From the NCBI RefSeq assembly GCF_000524195.1, contig NW_020170391.1, forward strand, positions 702,273 to 766,272: a stretch of DNA of 64,000 nucleotides. Direction: 5' to 3'. Made by a program: the position numbers and the translations under genes. The notes under the pieces are model-generated. The model did not search any database. It was not told the DNA's origin and saw only the letters and a list, made by a program, of their open reading frames with translations. Of the stretch, positions 48,212 to 61,947 are shown in pieces (position 1 is the stretch's first letter; the number at the start of each line of letters is the position of its first letter). Source of the stretch: Echinococcus granulosus. Lineage: Eukaryota; Platyhelminthes; Cestoda; Cyclophyllidea; Taeniidae.

Positions 48212-51200
48212 TGTAGAATGCATTGGCAACAATGGGTCTCGCAGACATTAGCCTTAACCTCTTTGATGTTGCAAGAGTACCCGTGAAATTAACTATATCA
48301 CCTCGAAAATGTATACGTGAATGTCTTAGAATTGATGAAATTGTGCATTAAGGAATTGTGATTAACTTCTCTCAGAATTTTTCATAGTGAAGTTAATTAC
48401 TTGATGCGATCGTATTTCATTGCTGAATCATTCTTTTAGTTCTGTTAAACAAGTATTGCATAATGCATGTCGGTGGAACTGTCTACATATAAACACTTAG
48501 TGTTTTATTGTGTTTTGCTTTTCATAGGGTAAATCAACATTTCAAATGGGTCTTGATTAAAATTGTCTGCTCTTAAAGAAAAGGTGTCTCCATTCTTTCC
48601 ACATACTCCGAATAATCTGCTTTCTTCAACTTCAACTTGCAGTTCACCATTGTATAACTAGCCAGTAAGCAGAACCTAGTTTTATACCTTAAAATATATC
48701 TTCTAGTAATGATTCATTCCTATGGATAAGATGATGCCATTGATCATAAATATTTCCAAAGATATTAAATTACAACTACCGACGGTGCTTCTGGCAGGCT
48801 TCGCTGAAACGAACTAGGTAATGGGATGCGAAATAGTCGGCTTTAGTGATATCATTGCTCCACTCATTGCAAGTGCCCCTAACTACAGCGACCACGAGAA
48901 TCAAATGCATCGTCCAACTGAAATAATGCAGTTAAGCTAAGGCATTATAAAGTCATTTTAGACTTTGATGAATAACTTCTACTAGGTGCTTGAAAATGCA
49001 AATTATTACCAACTTAACTTTATATATTTCCTTAAGTGCTGAAAATTTATATGTAGACAGTGTCTAACCTGTTTTTTCATGTGACGATACATCATCAATA
49101 ATTTAAAAACCGGTTCTGGTCTATCATTGTCCCTCACACATTTTATACAGTATTTGAACCCAACCATAGTTTGCAGATAACCAGTGTTGTTTTGCTGCGG
49201 AGCAAATGCACCACATGGTTCAGGTGGCGATGCCAGTAAAAAATGTTTATAGTCAAACTTCTTTTAATCCGTCTATTTCTGCTATTCCATCGCAAGGCGA
49301 TCACACAATAAAATTCCCAATATTTTCACCCTTTATCTTGTAATCTTTCGCAGAACTCGGCGCAACCGATTGCTGTGTCCCTGAAGCTGCACTCATGGAT
49401 AAATTGATCTACATTTAAATTGTGACAACCTACAAAAACATCTCGTTCGTCTTTTGAACCTACCAATATCCACCCAGCACAGATGAACTATTATAAGGAC
49501 AGATATGATTAAATGGACGTCAGATTCTAGAGCAAATAGCTAATTTTCAGTGACACAAAATTATGTGTAACCATTTTTATAAATTTGAATCATTCATTTT
49601 AATTTGTAACTGCTGTTGTAGTACTCAGTGTACGGAGACCAGATCCACTATGGTCCGTGGATTGCACAGTTGAAGACAAAACTAATCATTTTTGTGTTAA
49701 ATTTAGCGTCTGCACAAGTGACAAATATTGGTTGGTCCAATGAAGAGCTAGCATTCCGCTCACTAAACTGAATAGAGTAAACATATTTGGCTATTAAATG
49801 AATTCACTAGGAGATTTTAAATTGGGATCTACTTAAATATATTTACTTGCATTTAGTCCAAATTGTATTCATAGTAAGGAAAAAATTAACTATTTCCAAT
49901 GGTTAAATACTTATTAGTTCAAGAATCAATGTAATTTTGTTCCCAAAATGGATCCGTTTCCCTTAAGTACACAATGAAAAAAAATATGCAGCAAAATAGT
50001 TAAGGGCACTGTGTATCAAATGCCATTTTATACATTACTTAAATGTTCATGAGACATGGTTCAGTCGATAAAGTTTCTATCAGTAAAACTCGAGAACAGA
50101 AAACCAGACCTCTGCGCAATCTAATCTATGTATATAGCGAAAGGCGAAAACGGCGCCCCAGGTTGTTCGATCTTCGGCTTGATTAGAGATTCGACGACAT
50201 AACCATCGGAAGAAATCAACACGTCTCAATTCAACCTAGTCATATACCACGCAGTCGTCGTGGCTGATTTCCTTCGTATTCTAAAACAACGGCTAGCTGG
50301 GATAAGAAGCCGGCTTCGTACGAGATATATCATCATTTAGAATCGAAACTTTAGGCTGGCAGACAATTCTTCAAAAATGTCTGTCAGAAAACACCTTTGT
50401 TCCTTCAATGGCTAGATCTTCTCTTCTACACTTAAGCGGTTAGTGAATTCCATGAAATGCAAGAATGATAAACGTTGTGAATAATTCAATTCTAATATTG
50501 CCGCCAGAATTTCAGTATTGAGTAGTTATTGAGTTTCACCGTCATATATGAGAAAGTCTCTATTTTACTACCAGAACCATTGCATTTAATTACAATGAAG
50601 TGAATTTGATCGAGAACGAAATATAAAAGAGTCCGTTTTATGTTAAAATAGCGGAACATTCAGTGGAACATCGAGTACCCTGTCAGCGAAAGGTTAAACA
50701 AAACGCCTATGAACAGTGGTAAAAACACAATCCTAGTTCCCAGTTTGAGTAAGAAGTTTTGACACTAAAATTAGCCAGAGCCTAAAAGGCAGTGCATTAG
50801 TCGAAAAGCCAGATCTTTAATGAAACATGTTCATAATTACACAAATAAATTGCTTTGAAGCAGGGACTTCATACGCGGCAACCCAAAAATTAGGCAAGAT
50901 AACGCAAAATAGAACTTAATTTTTCATTAAAACAGAATAGTAGTTGTGCGTCCGCAAAGTTCGACTAATTTGTTACACTTAGGAAACAAAAAATTAGATT
51001 TTTATGGTTGTTTTATGGAATGTTAGTGTAGCACATCATTTTATTCCATTTTTCATTCTAAATAATGTCCACACAAAAATTCCCTTTCATGTTTGACTGT
51101 CGGAGTTTAAACTGTTCTTTTTTTGGATAAAAAGTTGGACAGAAGTGGTTTACGCTGAGCATACCATCATAATAAATTCTTGATCCTATAATAATTGTTC

Positions 51201-52847
51201 ACAGTAGAGCCTAAAGCCTTTCTCATGAAGAAATGATTGTTCGAAAAGGGAAATTGCTTTTAATGTGGAACTAAGTATTTTGATTTGACGTCAAGCGTGC
51301 GATTGAGAAATGAGCCCTTACGTACTTCATGAAGAAGCAAAACATGCCCGTCAAATGCGAACTGAAATAAAAAACCACTTTTATTCTGTCAATTTTTTTA
51401 AAGGCATCCGTAGTCTGTTTTTGAACGTTTAAGGTCCCAACTAGGGTTAATGCTTAGCCACAAATAAATAAACTAAGGTATGCCAGTTCTAGAGTTGGTT
51501 TGCCTTTATGCTGCGAAATATCGAACACGCCATTGAATCTGTCGTTTATATCAACCTGGGGAAGGGATTTAGAATGGCAAAATGAAGTTTGTAAAATATT
51601 GTGGGAGATTTTAAGTATACGGCTCAACGCTTACCCGCCCCTTTTGTTCTCTTAAAGTTCTATTATGTATTTCTTGCGAGATTATTGAAAAATCTACAAC
51701 TAAAACGGCATTATAATGTTTATCTCTACAAGCATTAGAAAACAATCGTAATTTGAATAGGGGGTCTCCATTTCACCCTGCAATGCGCTCGGTTTGAATG
51801 ATCAAAAAGATTTTCAGAAGACGCCACATGCGTGGTAGCCTCTCTAATTTTGCTCTCCTCAGAATTGAGATGGCACAACTTGCAATTTGAAGATAAACAT
51901 TAGATTGCCACAGTAATCATTGTCTGACTCGTGTACCTGTAATACAAAACTAGACTCTGTGGAGCCGCTTGTTGGATTTTGGGTATTAGATGCTAAAAGT
52001 TAAACGAGCAAACTTTCGGCGGGGTAAGTTTGATGGCAGAATCCGATCACTGCCAGAGCATCGAAGCAACGGAGCATTTCTTGCCCTTACTTTAAACTGC
52101 AAATGTTAAAAACGTATTTGCATTAAAGTAACAGCTAGATTTCTTTGTCACATAATAGCATCAAGCCTTTTTCTGAGGCTGTCAAAATTTTGGCACTCAA
52201 CAACTTGTGCCGTTCCTACTGAATTTTAACCATTAAAGTGCTACACATTCATGTTCATGAGTTTGGAATATCTTAGGCGTGTTCAACAGAATAAATGTGA
52301 TTTGTTATATGTTTAGTTTATATTTAGTACGAACTTTCACTGCCACCATATTTGGTGGTCTCACTAGACTGAATGGATTCTTTGTTAGTACATTTGCAAA
52401 TTAGGGGACATTAATGTAAAATTAAATTTTCTTGAGCCTAAACTTCAATTTTAATTAAAAATTGGTAGCAAATAAGCTATTTATTTGTCTTTGATCTCAG
52501 AGATATTTCTATCATGACTGCAAGCAAACTGTCAGGTCCATCGATTTGAGACGAAGTCTAAGGCAATCCACAGGGAAAATCCTGACATAATTATAGCCAA
52601 ATTTCATTCGCTGTGATATTTAGTGATTTGTAAAACCTGAAGTTTCGAGGTTGTGGTAGTTCATATTTACGTCTTAGGCGTGAACTTAGGTCGAATCAGG
52701 AGATTTCAAAACATTAGATTAATTTTGTAAGCTAAAGTGGTTGCAGCGTTTACAATAGACTAATGCTGGAATACATTTCTGTAGCACATATGTTTTTATG
52801 AAAATAAATATTGCAACTTAATTATTGGCAGTGCATTAAAATGACAA
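48212..52847. other. Gene-poor, AT-rich region
   Basis: No open frame of 60 codons or more occurs in this 4.6-kb stretch. A GC-richer island at about 50140-50330 has no sustained frame and may be a repeat remnant. It includes the 3' flank of the minus-strand SCHIP1 gene near its right end. Confidence 0.55.
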
Positions 52848-53148
52848 TTACTTTAGATTGACATCAATACAGGGTGAGGACTGGGGCTGGTGTGAGCGGC
52901 GAGAGCCAAAGAATCGAGTGATGCATGTTTTCAGACGCGCGCCCACAGTCGTGGGAGTGGTGATTGGGATTTCTGCTTTCGGTATGACGCAATGGCTGCT
53001 GTCAAAGGACGCGCGTAGGGGTGGTGAATTGAAGGGATATCGGTACTCAGGATTGGGGTTAAATGCGTCTGCGAATGCCAAGTTATTCGGGCGGAGGGGC
53101 GAAATGTGGTAGGGCTCCGCTGAATGATAACTGCTCGTACGATATTGC
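52848..53148 (-). CDS. SCHIP1: SCHIP1 last exon, Pro/Ser-rich tail
   Basis: Starts after a TATCTCAACAG acceptor and completes the split codon AT|G left by exon 54352-54259, which is what ties it to SCHIP1. It encodes a low-complexity tail (PNPEYRYPFNSPPLR, then ARLKTCITRFFGSRRSHQ) with no counterpart in the human protein. The opposite strand is open over most of the exon, but that frame lacks splice support. Confidence 0.75.
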
Positions 53149-56100
53149 CTGTTGAGATAAAACATTATCTACTTATAAGATTTCAGTGGAACGCCTGTTC
53201 GGAATAACTAAGACAGGATGGCCTCGTCGAAGCGGGCACGACTTGCCAGCGATGGCATACCTCTCAAAATAGGTATTTCTAATTCGCTTCTTATATGAGA
53301 TATAATTAATGCCCAGTCTACGCGTCGTAAAATACAACAGCGTTCCAAGCCTCCTGTGCGAAAATTCAAGTACGCCGCTAAAATGTTTAGCGGAAAGTTC
53401 TTCATGCCAAAAAGAAGTGGGAAACGAGGTGCATGGAACCTTTTACTGCACGACCCGGCCGCACCTATGGTGTTGATTCTCCCAAGATTGGTTATTTCTT
53501 CTATCACACGGCAAGCCGTCGTTAAATAACAAACAAACGATGAAATTTCCTCTTTTAAAAAGAGCCCATTATTTTCACGTGCTATGCAAAGGAGCGAAAA
53601 TCTTAGCAATATTAACAAAGAGGACTCATATGAGCTGAAGTATGTGTACAATCAAACAACAGAAACTTTTTTACTATGCGTTTGCAACGAGACGAGAGAT
53701 TCACTTACCCTTATAGTAAATATGAGACTGTTAGTCCAATCTAAGACATTTAAGCAGATTCAACACAAGTGTTTCAAATTAGGATTTCACTTCAAGCTGT
53801 AATGCAACACCAAAATGATCCAATTCTGTTGCATTATCAACTCACCCTACCATCTGTAACATAACTAATTATTGCATCCTGATTACATTTAATTAACAGC
53901 TTGGTAAACTCGCAAATCTCAACCACGTGACGTAATACAGGTCACTTTTTATGTCTACAACATAAGCACTAACATTTTACACAAGGAAAATAACAGTGGG
54001 ATTTTTAAATCATAGTCATCATTAGTGATGAGATACTTAAGTAGCTGCCAAAGTAGTTCAATTTAAAGACGATCGACCAAGCGCAAAGGGACGAGATACA
54101 GGTCTTAGAGGTTGACTTCCACTTTTTAATGTTACTACACTTCATGTATGTGGATTTCACACATATTCATTTTGAATTTTAACTCCTATTGGTAATGAAG
54201 TTTCACGTGAGCAGTTTCAATGTTGGCAGCCTGTTGGCAAGAATGTTGGGCAACTTACATAGCACATCTGTCCAGATACGCCTTTTTCTCCTCCTTTTCG
54301 AGATTTAAATCGTCACGAATAGGCAGTTCCTTCATAAGTTCAAGGTTTTTTTCTAGAAGGGAGATTAAGTACAGTTATGAAATCATGTTATACGACACCA
54401 CTTTAGGTGAACATCCTGGTCATTTTTTGTAAACAGTGACAAGATTTTCTATTTCAAGGACGAGAAAAGGTTCTAAATTCTCCTTCCGAATAAGCAATAA
54501 AAGGATTCATAAAAGAGGAATTTTAATCCCATGAATCATAAGGGAAACATTCAATGCGTTTCAGTCCACATTTAGAGACGACGTATACACAACGCAGAGT
54601 AGATGCCTGGGCAAAATTTCGACCCTTACGGGCATACGCGTAAGATGCAAGGGTGGGTGACCAATCATAAATGTGTCCTTACTTTAATAAATAGATTGGT
54701 AATTAAAGAGCCCAGAACTGACTGATCACCCACCCTCAAGCTCCACATGTCTTTCTATTAAATTAGTAATTAGCTATTTGGCCCTCTGCAGTGCATCATC
54801 ATCTAAAATGAACTGCAGTGGCAGTGGGCTTATACATGATTTAAGGATTCCCTTTTTATGATATAAATGTCTTTGTTAGTCACCTCAAATAACAATGTTA
54901 GCTTGGTTTGAAACAAAAAAAAGAATTATACTTTCAAATACCCAAAAGGGCGATAATAAGCTCCGAATGCTGCCGACAATCTGCAAATTATACTGGAAAA
55001 GGATGTAAATTTTTACTTTCAGTTGCTTTTGTAAGGTCAAAATTAACTGTGGATCGTAAACTTTGCCCCACTTATGAGGAAGGCCCTTGGAATCTTGGGG
55101 CTCATATAAAAAAATGAAATCATATTATCTAGTTGGGAAAATCGGGAAAATAGATAACTTGGCTTGAATCGCGTAAAATTTTACGGGACATCACAGTGTG
55201 ACCTGCTTTGAGATCATGTGATCCCCAAAAGCATCTTATCTGGCCAAAACCTATGTAGATCGTCATTGTTTAGCCGCGGTGTTATGTGTGGTGGACAATC
55301 ATATTTGGATTAAGCCCAAATACCACTGGTAATTTTACACGAAATGAAGTTAAATTTTGCTCTCAGCTTTATGCGTCTATAAAATTGTATTACACTCTTG
55401 ACCATTCTGCCTGAACTTATGCCAGTTTCTAAGAGATGACTGCTCCTAACTATTTTTATGCTCTATAATGAGCTGATCACTGAGCCCTACCAGTCGTGGT
55501 TTAGCGTTTGGAAAGCTACTGCTCGCCCATAGGCAAGAGTAAAAGCTAACTTACAGTAGAAGTACAAAACCCTAATCCTACGAAGACCCAGGTTAAGCGA
55601 AATTATTTGAAAAGTATCGAAAATTAGATTTAGTCACAGAAAGCAACATGTTTCCTTTGCAAGCTAAATGGAAATAACCAACTGAGGTAATTACTTTTTC
55701 TCTAATGAAGTGACCAAGATGCAAGAAGAACAAAGAGGTATGGCATTCAATACCTCAATTTTCGCAGAGGTGCAGTTTGACTCCGAGCATACCCGTCCTT
55801 TTCTTACACCAACGCATTCCACACATGCCAGTGTTTTGCTACACGCAGTATGCGCACCGTATGGCAAATCACAATTGCCCCTATGACTTACTTGTTGAAA
55901 CGCTTTAGCTCCGTGTTTTAACACGAATTCAAAATCGAACATTTTGCCGCCAAGGCTACGATTACAATGATTAAAAAGTGTTTAATTAATCGTCAAAATA
56001 AGTAAAAATCATGCGTACTTGGTTTTTTTTAGAGCAAATAAGCAGTCAATGGCAGGGAATTTCTAATTTATTAAGACCGAAGCTGTGGGAATCAACTTTA

Positions 56101-59100
56101 ATCGGTAATTGAAACCCTCTCTTTAAATCCTGCATAAAGGAAAAGCAAGTGAAAAAGACAGCTTCGTTTCTGACATCTTATCGAAAATGCCAGAAACTCT
56201 CAGGCGACCTGCTAATCCCGGTATTGATTTTTGAGCTTACATGCTTTTCCTTTTTAGGGCATTTTAATTAGTTCATATCTTAGACGACAACACTTGTTGG
56301 ATTCCCAACATGTAGAGCGCTATTGTCGTGTAGGTGATTTTACAATAAAATTGCCTTCCTGCATTTTGTGACCCCATTGTCAGACTACCGAACTTAATCC
56401 AAGTAGATGAACTTTCGTTCCAAAAGCCACAAGATGTAAAGCAGCAATCTCCACACATTCTGGAATACACCCGAATATTTTAATTCTGCAGGTTTCGGAG
56501 CCCTCAATGGCAAAACGCACTTAAAGGCAATGTTTTAATAGACGTTTAAGCATGAGAAATTCCAAATGTGTTATTTCTCACTCCGATTTTAAAGGAATAA
56601 ATGCAAGTAAAAGAATTCTTTTTTAAATCTAGACCTACTAGGCATTATTAATATGTAGTATTATTGGCTGAACAAAAATGCACTCACTTTGCATACGATA
56701 ATCACTTTCAAAGTCAACATTACTTTCTCGAGATTCGGCAAGAATCGACGCTCACAACTCAACAGGTATAAACAAACAATTTGATAATTGAGGAAGTAAA
56801 CAATGCGTCATCTACTACTCTCAATATCGATCATGGTAGAAATACCACATACAAATGTGGATTGATATTAAAAGCGCAGATTTTCTCAGGGATGGTGCCA
56901 TATATTTGCAGTCGTAGTCAGTCCACTCTTCAGCCAAATTCCATGAACAGAAGCGAAGCTGGACTGGTTAGAACCCCACTAGGGGTATCGGGTTCCCCGT
57001 TCAAGCTTTATTATCTTGCATTTTTTACTGCCTGTACCGCTGTTTTGTTTGGGTCTCATAAATTGGCTGTCAGGCATTATTTTTTAACCCAAAACCCATA
57101 GACTAATGAGGTATGGTTCCAGTGCTTCAATCACCATTTCGTTGCGCTTGATCGCGTCTGCCCACCGCTTCTCTTGACCCCGAAAAGTTGCCAATCGTCG
57201 AGATCATTAAGCTGAACGGACCATATGAAGAAGCCTTATGGTAAACAATTAAAAGTGCTAACCCTTGAACTTTTTTGGATATTTACACCCAATTTCAATT
57301 TTTAAATTTTTCGTTGGATTTTCCCGACTTATAGGAAAAGCCTTGTTTATCTGTTTCTCCACTTTCATTGTTCAGATTACTAAATTAATTAACAATTTTA
57401 AATATCCATAATTAATGTCCAGAGGCAAAATACCGAAGATAAGCATGTTATATACTGATGGCATACTAACGAAAGACTCGAAAGTGTATAGAAATAAAGC
57501 ATCAAGTTTTGAACGATGTTCCTTAAATTGCGCATTTCGAACGGTTGCTTTTATTGAAGGCAATTTATGCATTTGAATTAAGTGATGTTAGTTACACTAT
57601 TTACATGCAAGTTTCACTTACCACTTATTCGGTTGTGCAAGTCGTTGACAATAAGCTGAATCTGAGGAAGTGAAAGGTTTGCAAGGGACCGTGGTGATAG
57701 CATGCCATCTTCAGTTTCGATTCCACCGATCTGAATTTGAAAATAAAAAAGTTTAGGCAAACACTGAGCCTGTCACCACTTTTTTATTTTTACAATTGCA
57801 AACCGTATTTACAACTGACAGGGGCCTGCTGTGCGCGTCACTTTTGACGTATAAAGTACTACATTTACTCCATGTAAACCATACTGAAACGTCGAACAGT
57901 TGGTAGTACACCCGCATTTTATTGCTTCGAAAAAACTCCGATTCAACTGCTTCATCGCCTTTAATTGAAGAGAATAGAGCCTTACCTGATTTAATTTGAA
58001 TGGAAGCCCCCAAATAATTATTTTTTGAGGGAAAAGAATTTGTCTAAACTCTATTTTCCTTCGTTTGCTCTTGTATCGACAACTTTTTCTTATATCGTTA
58101 AAAAAACTGAAACAAATCAGTCTATTTTAGCTTATGTTAGTCAGGCTATTGTCAGGTTCCACTTTACTCTTTCTGTTGTCCTACTGAATAACAAATCTGC
58201 ATTCCACAGTCGAATTAATAAGTTTATTTAAAGGCACACTTTATTCAATTTTAAGTCAATAAATTTATTTGTAAAAAGCAAAAATATCTACATACCAATT
58301 TTGAAGTTGCAGCCGAAAGAAAGCAAACCCTAACCAGCGACTTCTTTGGCTAAAGGTAACAAAAACTAGCAAAAATACCAATGCACATTTCATTAAGTAT
58401 TTATTTTAACACAAAATTTGTAGTTTTCAAGTAAAATTTGGACTCCTTTGGACTTGGTTAAAGTTCATAGATCACACACGAAATAAACCCCTGAAAGGAT
58501 AAATATGATGCGAAAGAACAACAGCTAGTTACCATTGGCAGCTAAATAAAGCCGGGATCTGAAGGTCCCACTTCGAAATGTACATGATTTTATCCGTCGA
58601 CTGTCAAATTGGACACATTATCCTGCTCCATCTTTTATTTCCTTCTTTTCGTTTTTTTTTCTTCTGAATAATAGTACTACCATACATGCAGCTTCATGCG
58701 GAGTTCCACGACGTTCCTTTTAGATTTTAAAATGTATGAAAAGCGCAAATGAATAAGCTTTCTTCTGTATTTTAAGTGATGCAGCGTAGCTACTTGGCAC
58801 CCGATAAGCATTATCTTTCAACGGGATCAAAGTGATGGCTTGACTTGACCTGGGAGGGGTTTGTCCTAGATTTCGTTCGAAGCGGTGGTGGATCAAAAAG
58901 TAGACTGCTTTTCTGCACTACAAAATACGAGATCAATCCAAGGGGTTTAAAAATGCAAACTGTCATACCGTTAATTCGGCAAAACAGACTTGACTTTGCA
59001 TATAAGTGTTTCAAAAAGTTTTATCTATTGCATTTTTATGTACGAACCCCAAAAATGAACTGCCTAAATTTTAATTTTGAATCAAACTCCGTTTAACTTC

Positions 59101-61791
59101 CTCTACGCTCGAAGACGTGTTGCGTGGTGTAGGCTGATTTACGTAGCATGGACACAAAGTTGTGCGTTGAGTTGATAAATTACTGTGCACAACCGAAAGG
59201 GACCTACAACCACGAATTGAATGGCATTATGCAGACCTCAAAAACTACCATAAGTGGAGACGTTCTTCTTATAAAGATGGATAATGAATAATTAATTAAT
59301 AGCATTCAAATTGCCTCAAATTGTGCCTTCAAACGTCCGAATACGTACGAATGATGTCTTCGCACAAAATAGGAACCAATTTTGTAGCGTCAAGTGTTTC
59401 ATGCACATTTCTTGATTTTAGGGTCTTGTATTTGCTTTCTCGCCCACTTTCGTGGTCTAGATTATGCACAGCTGACTAACAAAGCGCGAGTGGGCGGCAT
59501 AGCCCACGGAAGGATGACTTATGATTGATTATCCGCTGAGGGTGTATGCTCGTTTCAGCGGACGTGATTAACATCTGCAGAAGTAGTGTAAACGGCATTT
59601 GTAGATTATAGTACTTTTTTATAATACGCGGCCGAGTTTCCCACGGTTTTAAAGTGGCACTGAAATTGACACTTAACTGTTAAATAGATATCAAACATTA
59701 CTTACGCTAGCTTGTGAAAATGCAAATGTTTTCAGTTTTGGCTGAGATTACCACGCTGTGTGAGATGACACGACTCGGTTCATGTAGCCACGTGTGCATA
59801 GCGATTGCAACAAGGTAAGTGGCATTTTCGCGATAGGATTGAAATGTCAGATTAGCAGCATCGATGTTATTCTTCGAAATTTTTCTCACTTACCGTCACA
59901 ATGGATAAGCTGGTCATGGAAGAGGTGAGATCATTTCCATTGATTTTCGTAGCGGCGTTGGCAGTGTTTCTTTCTTCCAGCGACTGATCATCGCTTTCCT
60001 CCTCGTCGTCATCGTCAGAGAATTCAGTTCCAAAACATATTTTAAAGTAACTTAAAGTTTTGACCTAGTGGGGTGAAAAATGAGTAGGAGACATGATAAA
60101 TACCTCTGACGTCATTTTTCAAAGAGTTCAATCGCGGTCAACAACTTGCCATTACTATTTTTTCTTACTGTTAGAACTCAACCAAAAAGTTATTATTTTC
60201 AGGTACAGAAAATCCTTTTCGATGGATGAAACATGCATTAGCTAGCAAACATTTGTTCTATACCTTTCCACAAATGCAATGAATTGTAGTTGAGGACACA
60301 AAAGACAAAGACAACGCCACTTCAGTTTCGGCTATTGTGAAATTGTTGCCTGTATAATCTACGTAATAGCTACACTAAGTGTACACAATAAATACAAAAT
60401 CCAAGGACGGATCAACTCACCTTCTCAATAACTTTGGGGGTGAGCTCTGCGGCCATTGACTTAGGATATTCAATTGAAAATCTAATTGAATCCCTGTCTC
60501 CCCAATTAACATTGTGCTTCCGCAGCTAATCAAGGAAAATAGAAATAAGTTGGTAGGTCACATGTCTTTTCAGAAATCAGACGCCGATAGTTGCATGCAT
60601 ATTTTAACTACTCAGTTCCATTTAAACTTTGTTCGATGATGATGCTGCCAGAATTTTCTTATTTGTAAAACAAAGCAACTCTTTATGCATAAAATAAACT
60701 CCTAACTCAGAATATTTTTCACTATGAATTAAAGGCAAAACGACCCCCTTGAAGTGCGAAATAGCAATTGTCGAAATACGTTACCTTGGGCGGGGACAAA
60801 TCATTCACTGGAGCTTTATCAGGCTTTAGTTGTGGTAGTTTTTCTCCAGCAGCTTCTTCCACACCCTCCAGTAAAAAGGACTCGTTGTTAGGGTTTGCGC
60901 CGCACCGATGTATCGGCGTTTCGGTCTGTCCGTAAAAACTCTCTGATGTAAGCATGCATGATGAGATAACACTATCAGTTTCGACGTAGGATGACTGAAA
61001 AGAACGGAAAGGTAAGTGACACTGCGATCATAGGTCTATTTCAGGTCTTGATACAATAGCAAAAACAATTATGTATTCCAGCCAAAATAGGCGCAATCTT
61101 ATTCCCTGCAATCAGCGGAAACTAAACGTTTACCATCCTTTCTGAAACCAGCTCGTCAGCAAAATTGTTGATTCCTTCGGGTTAAATCATACGCTGCATG
61201 ACGATTTTCAAACATTTACCGTTAATAAAATAATTTTTTAAGTATTTTGTGCTCAAGTTAGTTTTTGAGACCAATTATTTTGACGCTAATATCATCCGAA
61301 TTTAGAGAACCTCAAACCTCTCCATGGAGGACACACAAAGATAGTGAAATTTTCGCCAGAATATGACAATTATTTTCCAAATAGAAACGGGGACTGAAAG
61401 GCAACGTAATTCGTACTTTTAATGCGAAATTTCATCATGTAACAAATAGACTTTAAACTTCAAGAACCAATTCGACAGTATTTGATTAAGAATGTGACAT
61501 GCACACGATTTCCATTGACGGGTTCGCGCGCTACTCGGGAGAGGCATTATGACTCCACAAATATCATACCTTTGTGGGTTTGGCTCTAACAGCCCAAAGT
61601 TTAGCTTTTGACATTATCTTCTTTACCAATACCCATCGGTGTAGGTAAAGTAGATGCTGATTACACGGCTCTCCCACTGATCGGCTGCGTAAGGAAGCGG
61701 GGGCTTTCAGCGTGACGAGGGACGCACGAGGACATCTAGAGCCTATATTTTGCGTGGTGCTGGTGATCGTTTGTAAGAGTGAACGGTCCAT
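52848..61791 (-). CDS. SCHIP1: Schwannomin-interacting protein 1 (SCHIP1) homologue
   Basis: Minus-strand exons: 61791-61570 (probable first), 60994-60785, 60525-60421, 60064-59894, possibly 58912-58850, 57730-57622, 54352-54259 and 53148-52848, with every phase matching, for about 424 residues (human 487). YFKICFGTEFSDDDDEEESD corresponds to the NLQICF plus acidic stretch of human SCHIP1. SLANLSLPQIQLIVNDLHNR followed by ELMKELPIRDDLNLE matches the conserved C-terminal coiled coil (IGQLQVIVNDLH, then LLLIRDEL). SCHIP1 binds merlin (NF2) and ankyrin at the cell cortex and axon initial segment. After the coiled coil the human protein soon ends, whereas here a last exon adds about 100 Pro/Ser-rich residues ending CIDVNLK. 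The human LQAEAKMALAMAKP helix was not found and may lie in a missed exon between 59894 and 57730. Confidence 0.85.
53218..53527 (+). pseudogene. RAD54-like N-terminal fragment, antisense inside a SCHIP1 intron
   Basis: The plus strand starts MASSKRARLASDGIPLKI at 53218, meets a stop after eight more codons, and is open again in the same frame from 53302 to a TAA at 53525-53527. The second part (RSKPPVRKFKYAAKMF, then PKRSGKRGAWNLLLHDPAAP and MVLILPRL) resembles the region before the helicase core of RAD54/RAD54B, where KRAG-x-RRALHDP or RHDPYTPNSLVMPRP occurs. A 44-nt intron with GTATTT and CCCAG ends could remove the stop, but 44 is not a multiple of three and the frame would break. No helicase motifs follow in the remaining 10 kb of the plus strand. 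It may be a decayed fragment, or a gene whose true exons I have missed; the family match is tentative. Confidence 0.35.
57080..57245 (-). other. GC-rich segment within a SCHIP1 intron, possible alternative exon
   Basis: Between SCHIP1 exons 57730-57622 and 54352-54259 lies a GC-rich block whose minus strand reads VQLNDLDDWQLFGVKRSGGQ after an AG and reaches a GTGATT donor. The main SCHIP1 reading frame joins perfectly without it, and its end phase does not fit the next exon. So it is an alternative exon at most. Confidence 0.2.
58850..58912 (-). CDS. Possible small SCHIP1 exon
   Basis: A 63-base segment following GTAGTGCAG reads KSSLLFDPPPLRTKSRTNPS in phase 0 and ends in CAG before a weak GTCAAG donor. 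It could fill part of the gap between the acidic exon and the coiled-coil exon of SCHIP1, both of which have phase-0 junctions here. Confidence 0.3.
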
Positions 61792-61947
61792 CGTGGCTAC
61801 GAACAAAAACATGCGTTTCAACGACAGATTTTTCTGCACCGCTACCGAGGGAGCTAAATTGTTTGCGCAGGCATTGAATGCATTGCGACGGTTGAGATGA
61901 TGCAAATACTTATCCCCTATGTAGTCTTTACACCGGAAATTCCCCAA
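61570..61947 (-). CDS. SCHIP1: Probable first coding exon of SCHIP1
   Basis: The minus-strand frame is open from 61947 and ends at a GTATGA donor after 61570 in phase 0, matching the next exon at 60994. I prefer the ATG at 61791 (MDRSLLQTITSTTQN), because the sequence from there on is GC-richer and more protein-like than the upstream part. Ends KLWAVRAKPTK. No similarity to a known SCHIP1 N-terminus was seen, which is variable between isoforms. Confidence 0.5.

Noticed and set aside
52858..53112. Plus-strand 84-codon frame
   Set aside because: Antisense of the SCHIP1 last exon, which is fixed by a phase-matching junction.
59707..59889. Minus-strand frame with ENATYLVAIAMHTW, considered as the missing SCHIP1 helix
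   Set aside because: There is no acceptor: the only AG in range would leave a 22-nt intron, and reading through meets a stop.
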